DNA of 64,000 bases from Acetobacter sacchari (GTDB lineage Bacteria; Pseudomonadota; Alphaproteobacteria; Acetobacterales; Acetobacteraceae). Each line of letters starts with the position of its first letter. Position 1 is the first letter of the stretch. The stretch lies in NCBI RefSeq assembly GCF_017377715.1, contig NZ_JAFVMF010000014.1, positions 62,001-126,000 on the forward strand. The letters run 5' to 3'. Made by a program: the position numbers and the translations under genes. Shown piece after piece: positions 48,334 through 56,441 of this stretch. The notes beneath the pieces are model-generated. The model made no database searches, was not told the DNA's origin, and was given only the letters and a program-made list of their open reading frames with translations.

Positions 48334-48612
48334 ATGAGGCTTTTAACTCTCGACGAATTTAATCAGGTAGCGGGGGGCGCGCCCCCTCCTCCACCCGGCG
48401 ATGAGCAGATTGAAGTCCGGGGGACAGGTCCATACGCTCCTGGCGGAATTACGGGCGTAACTTTGGGGGGCTTAACTCCAGTAGGGGGAGGAGGGGAGGC
48501 CATGGTTACGGAGCGTGGACTTCTGCCGCGTGGGGGCGGCTTTCCAATGCTTTATTTGGTTCCGGTCAAACCACCATTACTGACCCATCTGGTCAGATCT
48601 CGGATGCGGTGA
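48334..48612 (+). CDS. Bacteriocin-like peptide precursor with double-glycine leader
   Basis: The 92-aa frame starts MRLLTLDEFNQVAGG, matching the class II bacteriocin/microcin leader pattern (Leu/Glu-spaced helix ending in Gly-Gly), cut by peptidase-containing ABC exporters. The segment after the GG is Pro/Gly-rich (APPPPPGDEQIEVRG, then TLGGLTPVGGGG). AAGGA lies eight bases before the ATG. From about codon 70 the frame looks unnatural (LVPVKPPLLTHLVRSRMR), while a neighbouring frame continues as protein-like sequence to 48740. A one-base loss in a G run (for example at 48530-48534) is therefore likely. No ABC exporter is in the window. Confidence 0.65.
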   Translation: MRLLTLDEFNQVAGGAPPPPPGDEQIEVRGTGPYAPGGITGVTLGGLTPVGGGGEAMVTERGLLPRGGGFPMLYLVPVKPPLLTHLVRSRMR

Positions 48613-48740
48613 AGGCGTGCATGCAAAACGGAGGAAGCACTGCAACGTTCACTGGAAGTTCCGGCGGGATGACCATAGATGGCAGGGTTATTTCTGGATC
48701 TGGGAATAGCGCCGTATATCAATTCACTTGTCACAAGTGA
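48545..48740 (+). pseudogene. Probable C-terminal part of the peptide precursor in the other frame
   Basis: In the frame one base earlier than the precursor, the sequence reads FGSGQTTITDPSGQISDAVK, then CMQNGGSTATF, RVISGSGNSAVYQ and FTCHK before TGA at 48738-48740. It has natural composition and two Cys that could form a disulphide. There is no start codon with a ribosome site of its own. Joined to the leader by one added base, it would give a precursor of about 135 residues. Confidence 0.55.
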
Positions 48741-49445
48741 AACTTGTTTTCCTGATATGTATAATGTAGAAATAGTGTGCAAGATTCTTGTAAAGCCATT
48801 GTGGAAACTCGAAATGGCGGGTTTTCATGAAGCGCCGTATGTATTCAGGCTATGGGTGGAGTTGCTATCAACCCACTTTTATCCATGGCGGACGGTTTAC
48901 AGGTGGTTTCGCAAGCTGCTTTCTGCGTCAGACTATGCAAGACGTTAAAATTATGCGCAACCAAAAGCGGACGGCTAGCAAAGCCTCTCAAGCAGGTCGC
49001 CTCCGCGACAATCAAAACATCATGGTTCAGGATGCAGAGGTCCAGATTGTGACGCAGGCAAGAGAGATCATCGGCCACACGCGCCATATGGAAGTTGATA
49101 TAGTTGCCCGTCGCTCTTAATCGAATTCACCCTCACAGATCTTTCAGCAGTTGGCCATATGAGCGTCGACGCTAACCGCGAATAGGTTATCTGGTCGCAG
49201 ATAAGTCCCACGATCGATCGCAAGTGATGAACAGCATTACCTTTTCGTATATACGGTTGAGCTCATACTGCGGTCATATGCGACACGAGCTCGCCCCCCG
49301 CTCGTGGTCATGGGTGATTAAACAGACATTCGGCAAGATGATGCGCGGACACCGTGACCCAGATTGCTCTGGACAAAATCACACTATATAGAGGTTTTTT
49401 TCTTTAATATACAAAACGAATAAGAAATTTAATCGAGGATTTATT
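48741..49445. other. Accessory stretch between peptide precursor and S41 peptidase
   Basis: About 700 bases of mixed composition. Overlapping short frames exist on both strands (48679-48948, 48827-49120 and 48852-49052 plus; 48845-49087 minus), but none has a clear ribosome site or a family I recognise. An immunity gene could be hidden here, or remnants of a lost gene. The last 100 bases are very AT-rich and should carry the peptidase promoter. Confidence 0.4.
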
Positions 49446-50897
49446 ATGAGGAAAAAGTTTATAATTTCTTTAATTATTACCAGTATTTTTATAATAGTTT
49501 TATTTTCGACTTATAAGGCGGTTTTTATTGATGCAGATTTTGTTTACGGACGATTTTGGGTTACATTAAATGAAAATTACTATAAAATCAATAATGATAA
49601 CTTCAATTTCTCAGATATTGAGAATAATTTTCGTCCAAAAAACAAAAATTCAGAATATTTATATGATTATTCTTTTAGTAATATACTGAACATTATGCCT
49701 TCTTCCCATTTTTATATCACCCCACCGCCGTCTGTTGTTTCAAAAACTGGGAAAATAATATTTGCATCAACTGGAATGGATATAAGCCCATCTAATTTAA
49801 TTTGCTCGGGTGTCGTAATTTCTTCTTTTCGTTCAATAATTAGACCACAAATAATCGGCGTGGACAAACAGAGTCCTCTTTCCGGACAGGGGATTGGTCT
49901 TGGTTGGCGCTTTGTTGCCGCGGAGACATCAGAGAACGACTCTTCAAATATAATTTTGACATTATATGACAATGGGGGGAAAATTCGAAAATTTCATATA
50001 AGAAAAAACCCATACATATTGTCAGATATAGAAAAAATATATTCAGAAATGAGATACAACTTAAATCCGGACAGGAATATCACCTTACCAAATTTAGGAA
50101 TTATCTCCACATCCGGCCGCGACGCCCAACTTCCAGAAGTATCGTATATTATACCAAACAGCCAAGCGGTAAATGAGCGTGTATCAATCGGTGATAAAGT
50201 CAAATTTCTCGAAACCGTCAATGGCGGCAAAGAAACACATATAGTTTTTACAAAAAAAACAAATGAAGAAATAAAGATGAAAATAAAAAACTCGTGCGTG
50301 AAAGATGGATTGTTCGGAAAAAGGGATATTAAGGTCATTAATAAAAATATCTCGTATGTTAGGTTTGATCGATTTGATAAATACTCTTTAGATTGGTTGC
50401 AAGAAAATGTTAAATACCTCTCAAATGACATAATCATTGATTTTAGGCGCAATCGGGGTGGGTTGATTTCTGTATTAGAAAACTTTTTGGGCATGTTTTT
50501 AGGTCCAGATAAAAATATAGGTTCTGATATCAGAAGGTTCACTACTATAACAGAAAAAACGCCATCAGATTCGCAGAAGATAAATTCTGGGAGGATAGTC
50601 ATCTTGTTAGGAAAAGCTACTGCAAGTTCTGCGGAGATCGCATCTGACATATTACGTTTATATAGAGGAGCTATTATCGTTGGTGAAACGTCAAGTGGTC
50701 AGGTTCTGACTTCGAGTTCTTTCTCTCTTCCAGATAATGGTAAAGTTGTATTGCCAATAGGAGAGTATCGAGATCCTTCTGGTATGACGCTTGAAGGGGT
50801 GGGCGTGTCTCCAGATCAAGTGATAAATTCACAGAATGCCGACCAAAAAGAGACGGATTTTTATTTGGAATTATCTAAATTATATTTAACAAAATAG
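49446..50897 (+). CDS. Membrane-anchored S41 family peptidase with TASSAE motif
   Basis: A 483-aa, strongly AT-rich gene (many Asn, Lys and Ile codons), unlike the GC-rich chromosome. An N-terminal hydrophobic helix (residues 5-22) anchors or exports the protein. The peptidase domain covers about 300-465: YVRFDRFDKYSLDWLQ, DIIIDFRRNRGG, then GKATASSAEIASDIL with the catalytic Ser, then VGETSSGQ and GVGVSPDQV. The Lys of CtpA-type enzymes is replaced (SSGQ), so it is closer to the tricorn-like branch. TASSAE is also the active-site motif of nisin resistance protein NSR, which cuts a bacteriocin. Beside a double-glycine peptide gene this suggests immunity or processing, not proven. Confidence 0.85.
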   Translation: MRKKFIISLIITSIFIIVLFSTYKAVFIDADFVYGRFWVTLNENYYKINNDNFNFSDIENNFRPKNKNSEYLYDYSFSNILNIMPSSHFYITPPPSVVSKTGKIIFASTGMDISPSNLICSGVVISSFRSIIRPQIIGVDKQSPLSGQGIGLGWRFVAAETSENDSSNIILTLYDNGGKIRKFHIRKNPYILSDIEKIYSEMRYNLNPDRNITLPNLGIISTSGRDAQLPEVSYIIPNSQAVNERVSIGDKVKFLETVNGGKETHIVFTKKTNEEIKMKIKNSCVKDGLFGKRDIKVINKNISYVRFDRFDKYSLDWLQENVKYLSNDIIIDFRRNRGGLISVLENFLGMFLGPDKNIGSDIRRFTTITEKTPSDSQKINSGRIVILLGKATASSAEIASDILRLYRGAIIVGETSSGQVLTSSSFSLPDNGKVVLPIGEYRDPSGMTLEGVGVSPDQVINSQNADQKETDFYLELSKLYLTK

Positions 50898-51682
50898 TTT
50901 TTTAGTTTGCTGTTTTCTGCAAAAATAAACACCACGAAAAATTGCCGACCTCTGACGTTTCTGCGACTGGTTACTGGAGTGACGTTAAGCTGCGCCAGGA
51001 ACTGCATGAGTTGGTTGCTTTCATGGTCCCAGCTTCCAATAATTTCGCCCATTTTCTTCCGTCATTCTCGCAACAAATTATCGCCGCACCTGAATTCAAC
51101 GACTGGCTTCGCCGCCAGACAAAGCCAAACAGGCTGCCCCTGCCGTCATACGCGGCACGCACCTCTCGATTTTGTTCGCCGCGAGGTGCATGTCATCGAT
51201 CATCATGCGTTCCGTCCCTCTGGCTGGTTGGACAGCGTCGTCCCAGTCCGAACAAAGACGCGTCGCCGACGCAGGTCTTGCCACAATCAGTTGAGCGACA
51301 AGGGGCAGTCACGCCGGAAACACCCCGCCAGTGCTTTGCTACACAAGCCACCTGACAGCGTAGGTAGACGCCCTTCTCGGCACGGCGAGCCCTTCTCTCA
51401 TGAAAGCCGCAGGCCGCGCACCCTCGGCTGAGAGAAACGCATCGAACGACGTCCTGTTTAATCTACATCAGGAATTGGAAGCCGAAGCCGGGCGCGACGA
51501 AATCTCCGGCTGTGCGCGCGAACACGTCGATCAGAGCTTTCGCCGCTCCTATAAAATTCACCGCGGCAGCGACACGCGCGCGCCCAATCCTTGCAACTCC
51601 TTCAGCAAGATCAACCGACGCTGACCCGCGACGTTTGCAGATACACGGCCATACCCCGTTCATTTCCCGCTCTACGACAACG
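50898..51682. other. Accessory stretch between S41 peptidase and mop
   Basis: Nearly 800 bases without a convincing gene. A frame at 50942-51355 begins plausibly (LRQELHELVAFMVPASNNFAHFL is broken by unlikely residues later) and an adjacent frame takes over near 51120, suggesting a decayed gene. A minus-strand frame at 51463-51690 has Ala/Val-rich content but no ribosome site. I could not match either to a transposase or any other family. Composition returns to GC-rich by about 51100. Confidence 0.4.
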
Positions 51683-51721
51683 CATCGCAATATACGCTCC
51701 CTCTGCGATGATATACGCTCC
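51683..51721 (+). promoter_or_regulatory. Repeats upstream of mop, possible molybdate-responsive operator
   Basis: ATATACGCTCC occurs at 51690-51700 and again at 51711-51721, 21 bases apart (two helical turns). An inverted repeat, CATCGCA (51683-51689) and TGCGATG (51704-51710), precedes each copy. The array ends 60 bases before mop. A ModE-type regulator is a reasonable guess because mop genes are often under molybdate control. Confidence 0.5.
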
Positions 51722-51780
51722 TCCTACCGAACGACGCCTGCAGCGTCGCCGTCACTCCTGAGCGTTGAAAGGATTAACCG

Positions 51781-51987
51781 ATGAAACTGAGCGCACGGAA
51801 CCAGATCAAGGGGACCATCTCCAAAATCGTCAAAGGCGCCACGACGTCGCATGTCACGATCGACATTGGCGGCGCTTCCGTCATGGCGTCGATCACCAAC
51901 GAAGCCGTCGAGGAGCTCGGCCTGACGGAAGGGGCGGCTGCGTTCGCAGTCATCAAGGCCTCGGACGTCATGGTGGCCGTCGAATAG
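51781..51987 (+). CDS. mop: Molbindin (TOBE domain molybdate-binding protein)
   Basis: A 68-aa protein that is a single Mop/TOBE domain: MKLSARNQIKGTISKIVKG, then VTIDIGGASVMASITNEAVEELGL and AFAVIKASDVMVAVE. Molbindins assemble into hexamers that store molybdate or tungstate in the cytoplasm. AAAGGAT lies just upstream of the ATG. It stands alone with no mod transporter genes in the window, but has its own repeat-rich promoter. Confidence 0.93.
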   Translation: MKLSARNQIKGTISKIVKGATTSHVTIDIGGASVMASITNEAVEELGLTEGAAAFAVIKASDVMVAVE

Positions 51988-52290
51988 CCGCGGTCGCCGC
52001 CATCAGAATGAAGGTCGTGTTCGCCGAACACGCAGGGCTCTCCTGATCAGGGCACTGTGATAGGGGCGATAATCGCACGGGGCCATGAGAGGGGAGGGCC
52101 AGGAGCTGCGTGCGGAAAATTCGCTTGCACGCATTTCGTTGCGATTTTAGCATGACTATAAAGTGTGATCGAAACCCTCATGGCTTCGCGCCTGATTTGC
52201 TGCGGCCAATGAAAATCTTGTGGAGCCAGGTATCCAGCAGGTTTTCTGAATCGAAACTACCTGCGTAACGGAAAAATCGCCTGGCAGGGT
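51988..52290. other. Intergenic region between mop and the first flavoprotein
   Basis: About 300 bases holding the promoter of the tandem flavoprotein genes. GGAG at 52291-52294 is the ribosome site for ATG 52301. No gene, RNA or clear operator was recognised. Confidence 0.45.
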
Positions 52291-52300
52291 GGAGAACCGA

Positions 52301-54304
52301 ATGACTTTGCCTGCGTCGGACGACATGCCGACCGCCAGAAAATGGCCCAGCATCAGTCGCCGCGATTTTATTAACGGCGTCGCAGCCATCGCCACCGCAC
52401 CATCGATACCGGGCCGCGCTGCGGAAGGCGGAATTTTTATCCCTCCGCCGCAAGAAACAGGCCTGCGCGGCAGCCACCCGGGCGCGTTCGAAGCCGCGCA
52501 TGCGTTGCGAGACGGCGCGCTCAAGCCAGAAAGCGTTCGTGACACAGGCGAACTCTACGATCTCGTGATCGTCGGCGGTGGGTTGAGCGGCCTTGCGGCG
52601 GCGCATTTCTTTCGTCGATACGCGGGAACTGACAAAACCGTTTTGATCGTGGAGAATCACGACGATTTCGGCGGTCATGCAAAACGTAACGAATTTGACG
52701 TTGACGGACACAAGATTGTTCTCAATGGGGGAACGCTGGAGATCGAGTCTCCCGAGCGCTACAACGAATGGGCGCGTTCGATTCTGAACGACATCGGTGT
52801 CGACCTCTCCGCTTACGAGCGCGAAAACGCCCCTCAGGACTCTCTTTATGAGACTCTTGGCATGAAGCCCGCATTTTTCTTCGATCGCGAAGGTTGGTCC
52901 GCGGATCGTATGGCTCGCAGAGGTTCACGTCGCGACGCGCCTTGGCCGAGCCTCGACGCCGCAGCGATCGCTCAGGCGCCGCTCAGCCCCCGCGCCCGGA
53001 AGGACCTTGAGCGCCTGTTGGCGAGGACGCAGCCGGACTACATGCCCGGCGTCGCCGTCGCAGAAAAAAAGAAACGGCTCGCGACGCTTGCCTACGATAG
53101 ATATCTGCTGGACTACGTAAAGGTCGACCCCACTGTGGCGCGCATGTTTCGCAAGGCTGGAGCGGGGGTCTTCTGCGTCGGCGCGGACGCCATGCCCGCC
53201 CTGTTCGCCTGGGCGATGGGATATCCCGGTTTCTCCGGCCTTGGTCTGGGCGTCATGCCCGAGGGCCTTCTCTCCGATCTGCCCGGCGGCGAGCATGGAC
53301 GCCAGACCGAGACCGATCGCTCCGTTCATTTCCCTGACGGCAACGCCACGCTCGCTCGCCTGCTCGTCGCGTCCCTGATCCCCGAGGCGACGACGGCGCG
53401 TGGTCAGAACGCTATGGGCACAGCCGATTTCGACTACATGGCGCTTGACCGGGCGTCGAACAAGGTCCGCATCCGGTTGTCCACGCTGGCGCTGAACGTC
53501 GTCCATGACGGTCCGACGGAGAGCGCGGAGGCTGTGTCGGTCCTGTGTTGTCCCGCCTCAGAACCTCACCCGACGGCCATACGAAAAGTGCGCGGGCGAC
53601 AGGTCGTGATGGCGTGCTGGAACATGTTCATCCCGTATCTGATCCCCACTCTGCCGGACGCACAGAAAAAGGCGCTCGCCTACGGGGTAAAGGGGCCGAT
53701 CGTCTACGCCAACGTCGCCCTGCGTAACTGGCGTGCATTTCACAAACTCGGCGTGTCGGACATTGACAGTCCGAACATGTATTTCGAGCAGGTGCAGATC
53801 GCCGAACCTGCCTCTCTGGGCGCTCTGAAAGCGCCGACCAACCCGGATCGGCCGATCGTCGTGCGTATGATCAAGACGTTCGACGCACCCGGACTCCCGA
53901 CCAAGCGCGATCAGCACCGCGCCGGTCGGGCGGCGCTGCTCGCCACGCCATTTGAGACATTCGAACGCGAAATCCGCTCTCAATTGCAGAGACTCCTTGG
54001 ATCTGGCGGTTTCGACGCGGACCGCGACATAGCCGCCATCACCGTCAATCGCTGGCCCCACGGCTACGCCTACACCTATAACAGCCTTTACGAACCTCTG
54101 AACTGGGTCTTTACCGAAACAGACGAGCGTCCCTGTGTCGCAGCGCGTCAACCGTTTGGTCGCGTCGCCATCGCAAACTCCGATTCCGCGGCCAGCCCCC
54201 ATACCGACGCAGCTTTCGAAGCCGCGCATCGCGCGGTGGTCGAACTGCTTGAGCGTGAAGCGTTTCCCTTTGTTTCTGCAACGCCGGGTCCGTCCACATT
54301 TTGA
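52301..54304 (+). CDS. Tat-exported FAD oxidoreductase, spermidine dehydrogenase-like (copy 1)
   Basis: A 667-aa flavoprotein with an N-terminal Tat signal (SRRDFINGVAAIATAPSI). The conserved entry TGLRGSHPGAFEAAHALRDG is followed by the FAD-binding motif LVIVGGGLSGLAAAHFF near residue 93 and NHDDFGGHAKRNEF. The C-terminal substrate/FAD region shows ITVNRWPHGYAYTYN and PFGRVAIANSDS. This architecture is that of bacterial spermidine dehydrogenase (SpdH), which oxidises spermidine in the periplasm. The substrate here is not proven. A GTG at 52289 is in frame, but ATG 52301 has the better ribosome site. A paralogue follows after 45 bases. Confidence 0.85.
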   Translation: MTLPASDDMPTARKWPSISRRDFINGVAAIATAPSIPGRAAEGGIFIPPPQETGLRGSHPGAFEAAHALRDGALKPESVRDTGELYDLVIVGGGLSGLAAAHFFRRYAGTDKTVLIVENHDDFGGHAKRNEFDVDGHKIVLNGGTLEIESPERYNEWARSILNDIGVDLSAYERENAPQDSLYETLGMKPAFFFDREGWSADRMARRGSRRDAPWPSLDAAAIAQAPLSPRARKDLERLLARTQPDYMPGVAVAEKKKRLATLAYDRYLLDYVKVDPTVARMFRKAGAGVFCVGADAMPALFAWAMGYPGFSGLGLGVMPEGLLSDLPGGEHGRQTETDRSVHFPDGNATLARLLVASLIPEATTARGQNAMGTADFDYMALDRASNKVRIRLSTLALNVVHDGPTESAEAVSVLCCPASEPHPTAIRKVRGRQVVMACWNMFIPYLIPTLPDAQKKALAYGVKGPIVYANVALRNWRAFHKLGVSDIDSPNMYFEQVQIAEPASLGALKAPTNPDRPIVVRMIKTFDAPGLPTKRDQHRAGRAALLATPFETFEREIRSQLQRLLGSGGFDADRDIAAITVNRWPHGYAYTYNSLYEPLNWVFTETDERPCVAARQPFGRVAIANSDSAASPHTDAAFEAAHRAVVELLEREAFPFVSATPGPSTF

Positions 54305-54349
54305 AGACTATTGCGCACGTCGGTTTCGCGTACTGATCGAAAGAACGAT

Positions 54350-56230
54350 ATGACAAAATTTGATATCACCCGAAGAGACTTCGTGCACGGTGTTTCGGGC
54401 GCAACGCTCGCCGCGCTTCTTTCGGGCAAGCCCGCTACCGCAGCGGCGCCGTCAGACGCATCGACATATCCGCCGTTGCGAACTGGGCTAAGGGGGCAAT
54501 ACCCCGGTTCGTTTGAAATCGCTCACGCCGCGAGAGACGGTCATTTCAACGGCCCTGTATCCGCGAAAAGTACCGGCGAACATTACGACCTTATTGTTGT
54601 CGGCGGCGGCATCTCAGGGCTGAGTTCCGCCCTGTTTTACCAGAAGGCTCTTGGTCCGAAAGCGCGCATTCTGGTTCTGGACAATCATGACGATTTTGGC
54701 GGTCACGCCAAGCGTAACGAGTTCCTCCACAAAGGCCGCATGTATTTGTCCTATGGCGGGACAATGAGCATCGAAACGCCATTTCCCTACAGTTTCACCG
54801 CCAAATCGCTCCTTACCGAACTTGGCGTGACGCCGTCCCGGTGGAAAGACGTCGTGCAGCGGAAAACCTTTGCTGGCATGGGATCGGGCGTATTTTTCGA
54901 CCGCGAGCACTTCACTGCGGATAGTCTCGTTCCCGGTTTCAACCATGAAGAAGCGCCGACCGCCGCATTTTGGGACGCCGCACCTCTGGATTTCGCGTCG
55001 AAAACGGCGCTTTTGCGCTTGTATGACGCCAACACGAACTTTATGCCGGGCATGACGCCACACGAACGCCGCAAGCGTCTTGAGGCAATGAGTTATGAAA
55101 CGTTTCTACGCAAATACGCAAAATTGCCAGATCAGGCAGTTTCTTTCTTTGACGGCGTGGGATATCGCAACAACATGCGCATCGACACATGTCCTGCGTT
55201 CATGGCCATGCGCGGCGGCGCGCCGGGTTTCGCCGGAATGGAAGTCGAGCAGGACCCGCTTGAAGAGGCAGATTTTTTCCATTTTCCTGACGGAAACGCG
55301 TCGATAGCTCGGCTCCTCGTCGCGCGGCTGGTCCCGAAAGTTTTCGGCGCACCGCAGACCATGGATAGCATCGTGACGGCCACCGCCGACTACAGCCATC
55401 TGGATCGTCCTGATCAACCTGTACGCATTCGGCTGAAACAGATGGTCGTTCGCGTAGAGCATGTCGGCGACGCCTCCGTTGTCGAAAACGCCTCTGGATC
55501 CATTCACCCCGTGCGCGTGGTTTATCAGAAGCCGGACGGGTCGGACGACCAACGTTACGAGGCGAAAGCCGCGAATGTAATTCTCGCCTGCTTTAACAAC
55601 ATCATTCCTTACATAGCACCGCAATTGCCCGAATCGCAGAAGCAGGCGCTGAAATACCCGTCAAAAGTGCCCATGATGTACACCAGCGTCCTTTTGCGGA
55701 ACTGGCGCGCCTGGAAATCCGCCGGGGTCAACACCGTCATGGCGCCTCATGGCTATTACCAGCATCTTTTACTCGATACGCCACTGCAGCTCGGCGATTA
55801 CGAAAGTGTCGGCGCAGTGGATGAACCCGCGACTCTTCATATGTTACGCAATCCAAATTTTCCCGGCCACCCGAGAAAAGATCAAAACCGGATGGGACGT
55901 CAGGAAATGTTGGCGACGTCCTTCGAAACCATCGAATCCGAAACGCGCGCGCAACTCCAAAGAACGTTCGGCTCATACGGCTTCGACGAAAAGCAGGATA
56001 TTCTCGCAATCACCGTCAACCGATGGCCCCACGGTTACGCCTATACCTACGACACTCTTGGCGACCCCACTTTTCCCGACGCCGAGCAACCGCATGTCAT
56101 AGGCCGAAAGCCTTTTGGGCGGATCGCCATCGCCAACGCAGATTCCGGCGCGGCGGCGTTCACCAACATCGCCATAGACGAGGCGGAGCGGGCTGTGCAG
56201 GAGAGTCTCGCAAGCCGGGGTTATGATTGA
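54350..56230 (+). CDS. Tat-exported FAD oxidoreductase, spermidine dehydrogenase-like (copy 2)
   Basis: A 626-aa paralogue of the preceding gene with the same order of motifs: Tat signal TRRDFVHGVSGATLAALLSG, TGLRGQYPGSFEIAHAARDG, LIVVGGGISGLSSALFYQ, DNHDDFGGHAKRNEF, and ITVNRWPHGYAYTYD near the end. The two differ throughout, so the duplication is old. It starts 45 bases after copy 1 and is probably co-transcribed. No cytochrome c or small subunit gene accompanies the pair, so the electron acceptor is unknown. Confidence 0.85.
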   Translation: MTKFDITRRDFVHGVSGATLAALLSGKPATAAAPSDASTYPPLRTGLRGQYPGSFEIAHAARDGHFNGPVSAKSTGEHYDLIVVGGGISGLSSALFYQKALGPKARILVLDNHDDFGGHAKRNEFLHKGRMYLSYGGTMSIETPFPYSFTAKSLLTELGVTPSRWKDVVQRKTFAGMGSGVFFDREHFTADSLVPGFNHEEAPTAAFWDAAPLDFASKTALLRLYDANTNFMPGMTPHERRKRLEAMSYETFLRKYAKLPDQAVSFFDGVGYRNNMRIDTCPAFMAMRGGAPGFAGMEVEQDPLEEADFFHFPDGNASIARLLVARLVPKVFGAPQTMDSIVTATADYSHLDRPDQPVRIRLKQMVVRVEHVGDASVVENASGSIHPVRVVYQKPDGSDDQRYEAKAANVILACFNNIIPYIAPQLPESQKQALKYPSKVPMMYTSVLLRNWRAWKSAGVNTVMAPHGYYQHLLLDTPLQLGDYESVGAVDEPATLHMLRNPNFPGHPRKDQNRMGRQEMLATSFETIESETRAQLQRTFGSYGFDEKQDILAITVNRWPHGYAYTYDTLGDPTFPDAEQPHVIGRKPFGRIAIANADSGAAAFTNIAIDEAERAVQESLASRGYD

Positions 56231-56441
56231 CGCTCGCAACACAGAATAGATCGTTCTCTGGCGCGTCTGATCACGAGTGCGACTGTCGCTTGTCATACGA
56301 ATCTATTTTTAGAAAAGTCAAACTTTGAACTCGTGATCGAATAAGACCTGCTTGAAGGCAGCAGGCTGTCGTCGTCCACAAAATTCTGACGCATACAGCA
56401 CCAGAGTTTTGGGAAACGCAAAAAACTTCATCGCCCGGCGT

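Noticed and set aside
48741-49445. Possible insertion sequence or tRNA in the accessory island
   Set aside because: No terminal inverted repeats, target duplication, transposase motif or tRNA T-loop sequence was found by eye.
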